Of a DNA stretch of 6,319 nt, positions 1-6,319 are shown piece after piece. The position numbers were made by a program, and so were the translations under genes. The stretch is from Nitrososphaerota archaeon (lineage in GTDB: Archaea > Thermoproteota > Nitrososphaeria > Nitrososphaerales > CADDZS01). Below the pieces are notes generated by a model that saw nothing but the letters and a program-made list of their open reading frames with translations, ran no database searches and was not told the origin of the DNA. Every line of letters starts with the position of its first letter. Within the stretch, counting starts at the first letter, position 1. The stretch lies in contig JAPCJV010000109.1 of assembly GCA_027886785.1 (NCBI GenBank), positions 1-6,319 of the forward strand, given 5' to 3'.

Positions 1-81
1 AATCATAATCCTGGTAACTTTTTTCGAAATTAAGATTTATTCACTATCTCTTCCCGCAAATAGGTGAACTTTCTGAGTAGC

Positions 82-88
82 TTTTTTT
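82..88 (+). terminator. Possible archaeal T-tract terminator for an upstream gene
   Basis: A run of seven T on the plus strand, preceded at 19-24 by a run of six T. Archaeal RNA polymerase commonly terminates at such tracts without needing a hairpin, and I see no strong hairpin directly before it. The assignment depends on a plus-strand gene ending at or left of position 67, which the window cannot confirm. Confidence 0.3.
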
Positions 89-110
89 CTTGATGTTCAA
101 GTCAATCCCA

Positions 111-125
111 CCGAAATATTTTATA
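111..125 (+). promoter_or_regulatory. Candidate BRE/TATA promoter for the ATPase subunit a gene
   Basis: The sequence CCGAAATATTTTATA combines a purine/A-rich BRE-like stretch (CCGAAA) with a TATA-like box (TATTTTATA, 117-125). Archaeal transcription usually starts roughly 22-27 bases downstream of the TATA box, which puts the start near 145-152 and gives a leader of about 90 bases before the TTG start codon at 239. A weaker alternative, GATAAATC near 191-198, would give a leader of under 25 bases. The main element read on the other strand (TATAAAATA) is also TATA-like, so direction is not certain. Confidence 0.35.
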
Positions 126-238
126 GGAAAAAATGGAAGTAGGTTTTTTGTTTCTTACTTCTTTGGAGCATCTTCTTCGCTTTCGCTAATCGATAAATCA
201 GAGTAATTGACTGTAGAGAACGGTACCGGTTTTAGTTT

Positions 239-2371
239 TTGGGCGTAGCGAGTCTTTCCAAAGTCACGTTGTTTGTCCCGAAGACCGAACTTTCCACTGC
301 GGCTGCATACATCGCCGAAATAGAACATTTTCATTCCGTACCTTTGGAGTCCGATGTCTACGATAAGCGATTGTCTCAGCTGGCGTCTGCCGCGTACAAG
401 ATTTCTTCAGAACTCACCTTTATCGTAGACAATCTCCAAATGAGCCTCGAACCGACGCTAATCAGGAAAGCATTCGCCGGAATAAAGTACGACCAATCCA
501 GAATAGAAGCTGGGGATTGGGAAGAGTATGTTTCTGAACTGGAGAGGCGATCAAATCCCATCATTTCCTCGATAGGTGATTTGATCCGTGAAAGGAGAGC
601 ATTGGAGAAACGGAGAGATGATCTAATCTCCCTTCAAGGCGCGATCAAGACGCTGTCTTCTTTCCAAACTGATCTGTCAAAAGTTTCGTCGATGAGGAGG
701 TTTCACGTCGAGTTTGTAATTGCGGACATTTCTGATCTGGAAGAATTGCGGCGCACTCTGCCGGAAAGTACTATTTTGTCGTCTCCGATCTCTGATAAAG
801 AGGCGGCAGTTCTGGTCATCGGAGACGCGGGGCAGGCAGACCGAATCTCAAAATCACTGCGGAGCTTTGACGTGAAGACTGTGACGATTCCCGCGGATTT
901 TCCTCAAAGACCGGACCTCGCCTATCAGGAAATTCTCCGGCGAAAAGAGAGGATCGAAGCCGAAATTGAGCAAACCGCTCAAAGAACGAAGGAATCTCTA
1001 ACTCGAACAAACGAAAGCATTCTTGGGCTCCGCGAAGCGGCCGACGTTGCGTACTCAGTTCTGGACGAGCTGAAAAAGTCCGGCAAGCTAAAGCGCATCT
1101 CGGTTATACAGGGCTACGTTCCCACCAAGATTATTCCGAAACTGGAAGCTAGAATCTCAGGTAAGTGGCCTCTGATACAGCATGAAGTGGATCCCTCCAC
1201 TTCGTATGCTACCGGACTCCTTGAGGGGGAAACAGGTGCGTCTATTGAAGACCAACCTCCGACACTCTTCAGCACGAAGAACAAAATTGTTTCAGCTCAC
1301 GAAGCGGTCACACTGACCAGCGGCGCGCCAGTCTACGGAGAAGTTGATCCCACTTCGATTTTGACATTTACTTTTCCGATCTTTTACGGCATGATGTTCG
1401 GTGACGTAGGTCACGGATTGTTGATGGTTTTGGTGGGTTCCGTAATTTACGTCCGGGGGACCTTTGATCTGAAAAAATGGGGAATCCTCCTCTTAATTGC
1501 CGGGATTTCGGCGACAATTTGGGGTTCAATTGCAGGGGAGTTGTTTGGGTTCGAGCTCCCGCAGTTTCTTTCACTGGGTCCGTTACTGCATCTAGCCCCC
1601 TTGAAAGCGGAATTAAGTTTCAACTCTACTACTGTTTTCTTTTTCATCAAGCTCGCGATCTACATAGGCGTCATAGATCTGTATGCGGGGATGTTGATTG
1701 CTCTCTTCAACAAATTCCGAGCAAAGGATTACGGGCACATGTGGGCGAGTACCCTGCCCACTCTTGTGGGCTACTCTTTTTTCGTAATCCTCGCCTTCGC
1801 GTTCAAGGGAATGCACTATGACGTTAATGCGCTGTTCGCTTTCAAGAATCTGCAGGCAAATGTTGGCCTAGCTGGTTTTTTTGCTTCCGTTATTTGGTTG
1901 TTCGTCGCCGGGCCGGTACTTGTCAAAATGGGAAAGCTGCATGGAACTATCGGAGGTGAGCTGGGCGCTGCAGGAATGGAATTTCTGGAGTGGGTGGTCT
2001 CCAAGTTTCTCGCAAATACAGTTAGCTACGTTAGGCTCGCGATCTTGTTGATCGTCCATGCGGCGCTCCTTGCGGCAACGGACGAGCTCTGGTTTGCGTA
2101 TCATTCGTCCTCCATAGTGTTCGTTGTAGTGCCAGTTCTGGTCGTCCTCAATTTGCTGATCTTTGCTTTCGAGGGGCTAATAGTGTACGTCCAGGCTTTG
2201 AGGCTCCACCTGTACGAGTTCTTCTCCAAGTTCTACCTTGGAACTGGGACTGAATTCAGAAAGATCATTCCCGAAAGAAAGCATGTAATCATCAAGTGGG
2301 GAAAGTCCAGCGGAGCTGTTGAAAAAGAGCCCCTCGAAAAACCAGAAGAACAACTGGTAATAGCTAAGTAG
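239..2371 (+). CDS. atpI: A/V-type ATP synthase subunit I (subunit a)
   Basis: Membrane stator subunit that forms the proton half-channels against the c-ring and links the membrane sector to the peripheral stalks in the archaeal A-type ATP synthase. The 710 residues match the family's usual length and two-part design. The soluble N-terminal half (about 1-370) has helical, charged stretches near 90-150 and 230-285, as expected for the coiled-coil arm. The C-terminal half holds seven or eight hydrophobic segments from about 376 to 650. Signatures include FYGMMFGDVGHG (382-393), SYVRLAIL with the essential arginine R599 (equivalent to yeast Vph1 R735), and QALRLHLYEFFSKFY with R655 (equivalent to Vph1 R799). 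A hydrophilic tail follows residue 677. The TTG start is chosen because an in-frame TAG lies at 233-235 and MGVASLSKVT resembles family N-termini. No clear Shine-Dalgarno precedes it. No other ATPase subunit is adjacent, and the next gene converges. Family call is secure; the symbol varies (atpI/ntpI). Confidence 0.95.
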   Translation: MGVASLSKVTLFVPKTELSTAAAYIAEIEHFHSVPLESDVYDKRLSQLASAAYKISSELTFIVDNLQMSLEPTLIRKAFAGIKYDQSRIEAGDWEEYVSELERRSNPIISSIGDLIRERRALEKRRDDLISLQGAIKTLSSFQTDLSKVSSMRRFHVEFVIADISDLEELRRTLPESTILSSPISDKEAAVLVIGDAGQADRISKSLRSFDVKTVTIPADFPQRPDLAYQEILRRKERIEAEIEQTAQRTKESLTRTNESILGLREAADVAYSVLDELKKSGKLKRISVIQGYVPTKIIPKLEARISGKWPLIQHEVDPSTSYATGLLEGETGASIEDQPPTLFSTKNKIVSAHEAVTLTSGAPVYGEVDPTSILTFTFPIFYGMMFGDVGHGLLMVLVGSVIYVRGTFDLKKWGILLLIAGISATIWGSIAGELFGFELPQFLSLGPLLHLAPLKAELSFNSTTVFFFIKLAIYIGVIDLYAGMLIALFNKFRAKDYGHMWASTLPTLVGYSFFVILAFAFKGMHYDVNALFAFKNLQANVGLAGFFASVIWLFVAGPVLVKMGKLHGTIGGELGAAGMEFLEWVVSKFLANTVSYVRLAILLIVHAALLAATDELWFAYHSSSIVFVVVPVLVVLNLLIFAFEGLIVYVQALRLHLYEFFSKFYLGTGTEFRKIIPERKHVIIKWGKSSGAVEKEPLEKPEEQLVIAK

Positions 2372-2390
2372 TTTCTGCGTTCAGTCATCG

Positions 2391-2418
2391 AAAAGTTAGC
2401 ATCCATTCGCAAAGAAAG
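2391..2418 (-). terminator. Weak T-rich termination region downstream of rtcB
   Basis: The 50-base gap between the converging stop codons reads, on the minus strand, CTTTCTTT directly after the rtcB stop and then a TTTT run. These short T-rich patches could serve archaeal termination. No hairpin is obvious, and the plus-strand side offers only a short TTT after the ATPase gene, so its transcripts may run into the rtcB 3' end. Confidence 0.25.
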
Positions 2419-2421
2419 GGT

Positions 2422-3882
2422 CTAACCCTTCACTACGGCGACTGGAGTAAGCCGGACCACTTTGGTGCCGATTCCAACTCTGTCTGAAACCTCTGCCACC
2501 ATATCTACGTCTTTGTATGCGCCGGGAGCTTCTTCGACCACCCCTTTCTTGGAGGCGGATTCGAGCATGATTCCTTTTGACTCCAGATCGCGCCTCACGA
2601 CCTCGTAGGGATAAGTCCGGGTCGCCGCTCCTCTGGACATCATTCTTCCGGCGCCGTGAGCTGTAGAACCAAAACTGACCTTCAACGATTTCTCTTGCCC
2701 CAGAAGCACCCAGGAAGCCGTTCCCATGGAGCCCGGAATCAAAACGGGCTGTCCGATCGATCTGTACGCTTGAGGAACTGCCTCGTTCCCCTTCGGGAAA
2801 GCCCTAGTCGCACCCTTACGGTGCACAAACACCTTGGATTTCTTTGACGGGTTTCCTTCATCTACACTGTGTTCTTCGACTTTGCAAATATTGTGGGCCA
2901 CGTCGTAGACAAGACTCATTCCGAGATCCGCCTCGCTCATCTGAAAAACCCTCTCGAAGGCTTTTCTCACTCTGTGCGTAATGATTTGTCGATTAGTCCA
3001 AGCATAATTTAGAGCAGACCCCATCGCAAGCCGATAATTGTCTGCTTCTCGCGATCCAGCAGGAGCGCAGGCGAGCTCACGATCTGGGAGATCGATCTTG
3101 AAACTTGGCGCCGCCACATCAATAATCTTCAGATAGTCGCTGCAGACCTGATGCCCTAATCCCCTGCTTCCGGTGTGCATCAAGACGCAGATCTGATTTT
3201 CGTCTTTGATCCCAAAAGCTTCGGCTGCCTCCTCGTCAAATACCTTGTTGACTGATTCCACTTCAATGAAGTGATTTCCCGAACCGAGAGTTCCGAGCGA
3301 TTTGGCGCCTCTTTTCTTTGCTTCCATGGACACCTTGGAAGCTTCGGAGTGTTTCATAGTGCCATTTTCTTCACAATATTCCAAATCTGCCGAAACGCCG
3401 TACCCGTTGTTAAGCGCCCACTTTACTCCATCCGTCAGAACTCCGTCCAGTTGTTGACCATTCAGATTTAGAGCACCGACATTCCCCAGACCCGAAGGTA
3501 CTGCTCGGAAGATTTCCTTGACCAGCTCTCTTAGTCTGGGTCGTACATCTTTTTCGCTGAGGTTGGAACGGATGAGTCTCACGCCACAGTTGATATCGTA
3601 TCCTACTCCTCCTGGAGAGATCACTCCCGTTTCAAAATCGGTCGCGGCCACTCCTCCAATGGGGAATCCATAGCCCTCGTGGCCATCGGGCAAAACGACG
3701 GCATGCTTCATGATTCCGGGAAGGTGTGCTACGTTAACCGCCTGATCGATGGTTCGATCAGTCTCCATCTTCGCGATCAACGCATCGTTTGCGTATATCG
3801 TAACAGGTACCCTCATCCCTGGCTTTGCAGACTTTTCAATTCTATACTCTACATCGCCGATCTTCTGCATTCCGAATTTCAT
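2422..3882 (-). CDS. rtcB: RtcB tRNA-splicing RNA ligase
   Basis: Joins RNA ends carrying a 2',3'-cyclic phosphate or 3'-phosphate to a 5'-hydroxyl, using GTP and Mn2+. In archaea it seals tRNA halves after intron removal. The 486 residues are the family's normal length and the catalytic set is intact: D96 and C99 in DINCGVR, N203 and H204 in GSGNHF, H236 in MHTGSRGLG, H330 in YDVAHN, the GMP-accepting H409 in GSTAHGAGR, and the C-terminal lysine K485 in VAVVKG. These correspond to the metal- and guanylate-binding residues of the Pyrococcus horikoshii enzyme. No intein interrupts it, although some archaeal RtcB proteins carry one. The ATG start gives the usual N-terminus (KIGDVEYRI), and no Shine-Dalgarno is visible. 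It lies 79 bases downstream of the helicase gene on the same strand. Its activator archease is not encoded next to it on the sequenced side. Confidence 0.97.
   Translation of the reverse strand: MKFGMQKIGDVEYRIEKSAKPGMRVPVTIYANDALIAKMETDRTIDQAVNVAHLPGIMKHAVVLPDGHEGYGFPIGGVAATDFETGVISPGGVGYDINCGVRLIRSNLSEKDVRPRLRELVKEIFRAVPSGLGNVGALNLNGQQLDGVLTDGVKWALNNGYGVSADLEYCEENGTMKHSEASKVSMEAKKRGAKSLGTLGSGNHFIEVESVNKVFDEEAAEAFGIKDENQICVLMHTGSRGLGHQVCSDYLKIIDVAAPSFKIDLPDRELACAPAGSREADNYRLAMGSALNYAWTNRQIITHRVRKAFERVFQMSEADLGMSLVYDVAHNICKVEEHSVDEGNPSKKSKVFVHRKGATRAFPKGNEAVPQAYRSIGQPVLIPGSMGTASWVLLGQEKSLKVSFGSTAHGAGRMMSRGAATRTYPYEVVRRDLESKGIMLESASKKGVVEEAPGAYKDVDMVAEVSDRVGIGTKVVRLTPVAVVKG
3742..3761. repeat. 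Perfect 8-bp inverted repeat within rtcB
   Basis: CTGATCGA and TCGATCAG are exact reverse complements separated by the 4-base loop TGGT. The element lies about 120 bases inside the rtcB coding sequence and covers the codons for T-D-R-T-I-D-Q (about residues 41-47). Transcribed, it would form an 8-bp stem with a tetraloop. It may be a chance product of the codons GATCGA and ATCGAT. Confidence 0.5.
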
Positions 3883-3961
3883 GATCTATAAGCCACGCTG
3901 GTCGGGAATAGAAAGACCCACTGAAATAAGCAGAAAAGTCTTTCTTGCTTACGCGCCCAAT

Positions 3962-6139
3962 TTATGGCAGTTGCTTTTTGATCTGCGCAGCAACGGAGGA
4001 TCCGATTTTTTGCACTGAAGCGAGTTTTTCGATCGGCGCCACAGAAAGCTTGTCTATGTCCGTAAAGCCTGCAGCAAACAATGAACGAGCGCGAACGCGC
4101 CCTACTCCGTCCAGCCGAGTAAGCGAGATCAATTCGGATTTTATTCCGTATCTAACTCTCTCGCGGAGCTCGCCCGCTTCTAGTGCCAAATCTTTCCGCA
4201 GAAACAATCGAGATAGCTCGGAAAATGAATACAGCAACCAATCCGCGTTATCGACCATCCTGTGTAGATCCCCTGGTTCTATGGAGTACTTTTCGAGGAT
4301 GGTCTGTTCTGGATTTTCATTAATCCATGAAACAAGCGCCAAAATGGTTCGAAAATTTCCGAGCAATGAGTCGTACTGCCTGTAGTACTCAAAGCTGCTG
4401 GCATCGGGGATCGGAATCAGAAACTCGGGTTTCTTGCTCTGCACCACCTCGTCCAGCTCGACCTCGTCTTTACCTCTGGTGTTGAATTTCGGGGTCATGT
4501 CCGGGGTCTGGACGATCAGGTGAAAAATGCCCAGAGCGTGAGTTCCTCCTTTTTCGCCCATTTTTATGCCCCTCCTAATTATGATCGCTGATTCCGGATC
4601 GATGTAGAGCATCGCTACCCTCTTCCCGAAGTCAGTCGCCCTAAATCTCTTGGCAGTTCTGATAATCAGCTCCTCCTCTTCGAGGTACACGAGCGCTTGC
4701 TTCACGCGAGATTTTACGGTAATGACCTTGTATTGGGAGCCAAACAGGGTACTTTCAAAAAATTCGTAAATCTCTTCGTCTCCCATTCCCTGGTTCGAAG
4801 CTACGAGACCTAAGAGGTGCATCCGCAAAGGGCCGTCGGAGGAAAGCTGAGACCTTATCGGCTCTGCGGTGCCCTGAATGTAAATCTCGTAGATTTCCCG
4901 CGCACTCATCTGGTTGCCCGCGAGAAGCACGATTTCGCCCAAGGTGTCATAGCGCGGCCTTCCTGCGCGGCCTGCCATCTGTTTGAATTCCAAAACGCTG
5001 ATCGGAGTCTGCCCACCTTCTTCTGCGTTGTACCGCACCAAGCTTGCAAGTACTACGCGTCTCGCGGGCAAATTCACGCCAGCTGCGAGGGTTGGGGTCG
5101 AGGTAAGAATCTTGATTTCTCGATTTCTATAAGCTTCCTCTACTATTTTGCGATGCTTGTTGTCCAATCCTGCGTGGTGAAAAGCCGCTCCCTCGGAAAC
5201 AACATCGGCTAGGCGCCTAGAGATCTCCGTTTCTTCGCCGCTAGACAGAATCTTGTGAGCGATCTCCCTAAGCCGCACGCTTTCCTCAAAGGACAGAAAT
5301 TTGGGAATAATCTCGGCCGCTTTTTCAGCCATGGACACGGACCTTTTCCGGGTTTCGCAGAAAATTAGTGCTTGTCCTCCATCCCTCACTGCATCAATTG
5401 CAACATCAATGGGAGGGCCTCTGTTGGACTGGAGCAATTTTCGCTGCTCGCCTGTAACGAAAGAAAGGGTTCCGTAATCATAAATTCCCTCAATCAGCTT
5501 CACCGGTCTCCAGTTCGTTTCGACCAACTCGGCCTTAAGCCAGTTTGCAAGATCTCTGGTGTTGCTAATCGTCGCACTCAGTGCAAGAATCTGGGCCGTC
5601 GGGAAATACCTCATTATTTTTGCCAGAATCATTTCGAGCGTCGGCCCTCGGTGCGAGTCGCCAACCAAATGTACCTCATCCGCGATGAAGAGCGTCACGG
5701 AATCGATCCAGGAGGCGCCGTGCCGGATTACTGAATCGAATCTTTCGTTAGTTAGTATTACTACATCCGCGGCCCCTAAACTATCTCCCGAAGAATCGTA
5801 ATCGCCCGTAGAGATAAACACGCGGAGTTTCGATCTCTGCGTCCCTGGTTTCTTTATCCGCTCGAAAATGGCTTTGAATTCGTCGTACTTCTCGGATGCG
5901 AGTGCTCGAAGGGGGGCGAGATAGACCACCTTCCCTCCTCTCTGGATAGCTCGGATTGCAGCCATCATTGCCACCAGGGTCTTGCCGCTGGCAGTGGGAG
6001 TGGCGAGAACGAGGTTTTTCCCATCGAGCACCCCAGATTGGACCGCGTCGTTCTGGGGCGGGTATAGCGACTCATAGCCTTGAGTCTGCAATGCGTCCAC
6101 GAACTCTTTGGGAAGTTCCGGAATCTCGCTGATCATCAT
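3962..6139 (-). CDS. hel308: Hel308-type ATP-dependent DNA helicase (Ski2-like, SF2)
   Basis: A 3'-to-5' DNA helicase thought to act on stalled replication forks and in recombinational repair. The 725 residues are normal for Hel308 and the motifs come in order: Q-motif YPPQ (26-29), Walker A ATPTASGKT (46-54), motif Ia APLRALASEK (75-84), TNERFDS (130-136), DEVH (154-157), motif III SAT (188-190), IFCETRKR (259-266), FHHAGL (320-325), motif V TPTLAAGVNLPARR (348-361) and motif VI QMAGRAGRPRYD (387-398). The winged-helix and ratchet-type helical domains follow, then a C-terminal helix-hairpin-helix LDGVGRVRAR (676-685) and a second such segment around 705-722. These last domains separate Hel308 from other Ski2-like helicases. 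Two ATGs are in tandem at 6139 and 6136; the second gives MISEIPELP, closer to typical N-termini. A weak GGGCGAG lies upstream, so the exact start is uncertain by one codon. It follows the partial upstream gene by 57 bases. Confidence 0.93.
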   Translation of the reverse strand: MMISEIPELPKEFVDALQTQGYESLYPPQNDAVQSGVLDGKNLVLATPTASGKTLVAMMAAIRAIQRGGKVVYLAPLRALASEKYDEFKAIFERIKKPGTQRSKLRVFISTGDYDSSGDSLGAADVVILTNERFDSVIRHGASWIDSVTLFIADEVHLVGDSHRGPTLEMILAKIMRYFPTAQILALSATISNTRDLANWLKAELVETNWRPVKLIEGIYDYGTLSFVTGEQRKLLQSNRGPPIDVAIDAVRDGGQALIFCETRKRSVSMAEKAAEIIPKFLSFEESVRLREIAHKILSSGEETEISRRLADVVSEGAAFHHAGLDNKHRKIVEEAYRNREIKILTSTPTLAAGVNLPARRVVLASLVRYNAEEGGQTPISVLEFKQMAGRAGRPRYDTLGEIVLLAGNQMSAREIYEIYIQGTAEPIRSQLSSDGPLRMHLLGLVASNQGMGDEEIYEFFESTLFGSQYKVITVKSRVKQALVYLEEEELIIRTAKRFRATDFGKRVAMLYIDPESAIIIRRGIKMGEKGGTHALGIFHLIVQTPDMTPKFNTRGKDEVELDEVVQSKKPEFLIPIPDASSFEYYRQYDSLLGNFRTILALVSWINENPEQTILEKYSIEPGDLHRMVDNADWLLYSFSELSRLFLRKDLALEAGELRERVRYGIKSELISLTRLDGVGRVRARSLFAAGFTDIDKLSVAPIEKLASVQKIGSSVAAQIKKQLP

Positions 6140-6196
6140 TTTCGTAGCTCGCCCGTTTAAGAATGGAAGGGAAGGAATCTAGCTTAGTTCCAGTAT

Positions 6197-6319
6197 CTAT
6201 GTCTTTTTGAAGAAGTGTGCCCTAACTTCATAGATCACTCCGGACTTCCACATGTCCTGAAAGACCTTCTCCGCTTGCTCGCGAGTGAACTTGCCACTCT
6301 TTGCGATTTCGTCATAGAA
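6197..6319 (-). CDS. C-terminus of an unidentified protein, possible winged-helix domain (MCM-like?)
   Basis: An open minus-strand frame enters from the right edge and runs 40 codons to a TAG at 6197-6199. The start is outside the window. The visible residues contain two amphipathic helices (around DEIAKSGKFTREQAEKVFQDMW) followed by SGVIYEVRAHFFKKT at the stop. The helix-helix-strand-turn-strand pattern, with an 'IYE' strand and a short basic end, looks like a winged-helix fold. The C-terminal winged helix of archaeal MCM replicative helicases ends in a similar way, and a replication gene would suit the neighbouring hel308. This is an inference from 40 residues; another winged-helix DNA-binding protein is equally possible. 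It is codirectional with hel308. Confidence 0.6.
   Translation of the reverse strand, partial: FYDEIAKSGKFTREQAEKVFQDMWKSGVIYEVRAHFFKKT

Larger units (their letters stand above)
1..238. other. Non-coding region upstream of the ATPase subunit a gene
   Basis: No supportable gene lies here. Plus-strand frames end in stops at about 8, 33 and 67, so at most the last 21 codons of an upstream gene could be present (ending in a TGA at 65-67), and nothing in that tail is recognisable. Minus-strand frames are also broken. The region is AT-rich and carries T-runs on the plus strand at 19-24, 82-88 and 144-149, which resemble archaeal T-rich termination signals. It also has a BRE/TATA-like element near 111-125. 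The simplest reading is an upstream plus-strand gene ending at or before the edge, its terminator, then the promoter and leader of the ATPase gene. Confidence 0.55.

Noticed and set aside
1..6. Minus-strand ATG at the left edge, possible start of a divergent gene
   Set aside because: Only two codons are visible, so nothing can be tested.
2..67. Plus-strand open tail of 21 codons with hydrophobic residues from the left edge
   Set aside because: It could be the end of an upstream membrane protein, but 21 residues in an AT-rich region are not enough to support a gene.
133..189. ATG-started 18-codon open frame in the atpI leader
   Set aside because: It starts too close to the TATA-like element to be inside a transcript from it, has no ribosome site, and is too short to judge.
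155..334. Minus-strand open frame of 59 codons ending in an acidic tail (SESEEDAPKK)
   Set aside because: The tail looks protein-like, but more than half the frame is antisense to the start of atpI, no promoter or ribosome site supports it, and no family is recognised.
1477..1821. Plus-strand open frame of 114 codons in another frame of the ATPase subunit gene
   Set aside because: It is nested in the membrane domain coding region of atpI, and its product is Arg/Ser/Cys-rich without recognisable motifs.
3580..3600. Intein insertion point at the rtcB DINCGVR motif
   Set aside because: Some archaeal RtcB genes carry an intein, but the coding sequence here is continuous and of normal length.
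3945..4385. Plus-strand open frame of 146 codons antisense to the hel308 3' end
   Set aside because: It lies opposite a well-conserved helicase gene, its composition (many S, R, N) is that of a complement-strand reading, and no domain is recognisable.
4817..5212. Plus-strand open frame of 131 codons antisense to hel308
   Set aside because: It is the complement of helicase motifs V and VI; the low-complexity Cys/His/Arg-rich product has no recognisable features.
5372..5734. Plus-strand open frame of 120 codons antisense to hel308
   Set aside because: It overlaps the conserved ATPase domain coding sequence on the opposite strand and has no independent support.
6140..6196. Pyrimidine-rich tract and TTCTTAAAC as terminator and promoter before hel308
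   Set aside because: The tract contains no long T-run and the TATA-like string is weak and close to the start codon; neither is strong enough to annotate.
1..6319. CRISPR array, insertion sequence, tRNA or rRNA
   Set aside because: No spaced direct repeats, transposase motifs, terminal inverted repeats or tRNA-like cloverleaf were seen on either strand.

Overview
The window looks archaeal. It encodes an A/V-type ATPase membrane subunit (subunit a/I), a Hel308-type Ski2-like DNA helicase and an RtcB RNA ligase, and the one good promoter-like signal is a BRE/TATA pair rather than bacterial -35/-10 boxes. Convincing Shine-Dalgarno sequences are missing in front of all three complete genes. Base composition is moderate. 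I cannot fix the lineage from this; a Thermoproteota/Nitrososphaeria-like archaeon is a reasonable guess but only a guess.

Layout. Positions 1-238 have no supportable gene. They hold three T-tracts and a BRE/TATA-like element. A complete plus-strand gene for ATPase subunit a/I follows (239-2371, TTG start). It converges on a minus-strand block across a 50-base gap. Read in the direction of transcription, that block is the 3' end of an unidentified gene that may encode a winged-helix C-terminus (6197-6319, cut by the window edge), a complete hel308-like helicase gene (3962-6139), and a complete rtcB (2422-3882). The gaps inside the block are 57 and 79 bases, so they are compatible with either read-through transcription or separate promoters.

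How the genes relate. Subunit a/I forms the proton half-channels of the membrane sector of the archaeal ATP synthase and stands here without any other ATPase subunit. The minus-strand block is information processing: Hel308 acts on stalled or recombining replication forks, RtcB joins tRNA exon halves and repairs broken RNA, and the partial gene may be a replicative helicase (MCM) C-terminus, which would make a replication/repair neighbourhood. All three complete genes keep their catalytic residues and show no frameshift, intein or truncation. I see no mobile element, CRISPR array, tRNA or rRNA, and no convincing evidence of an undescribed system. The items worth a second look are modest: the solitary subunit a/I gene and its leader, the possible replication/repair gene order, and a perfect short inverted repeat inside rtcB.
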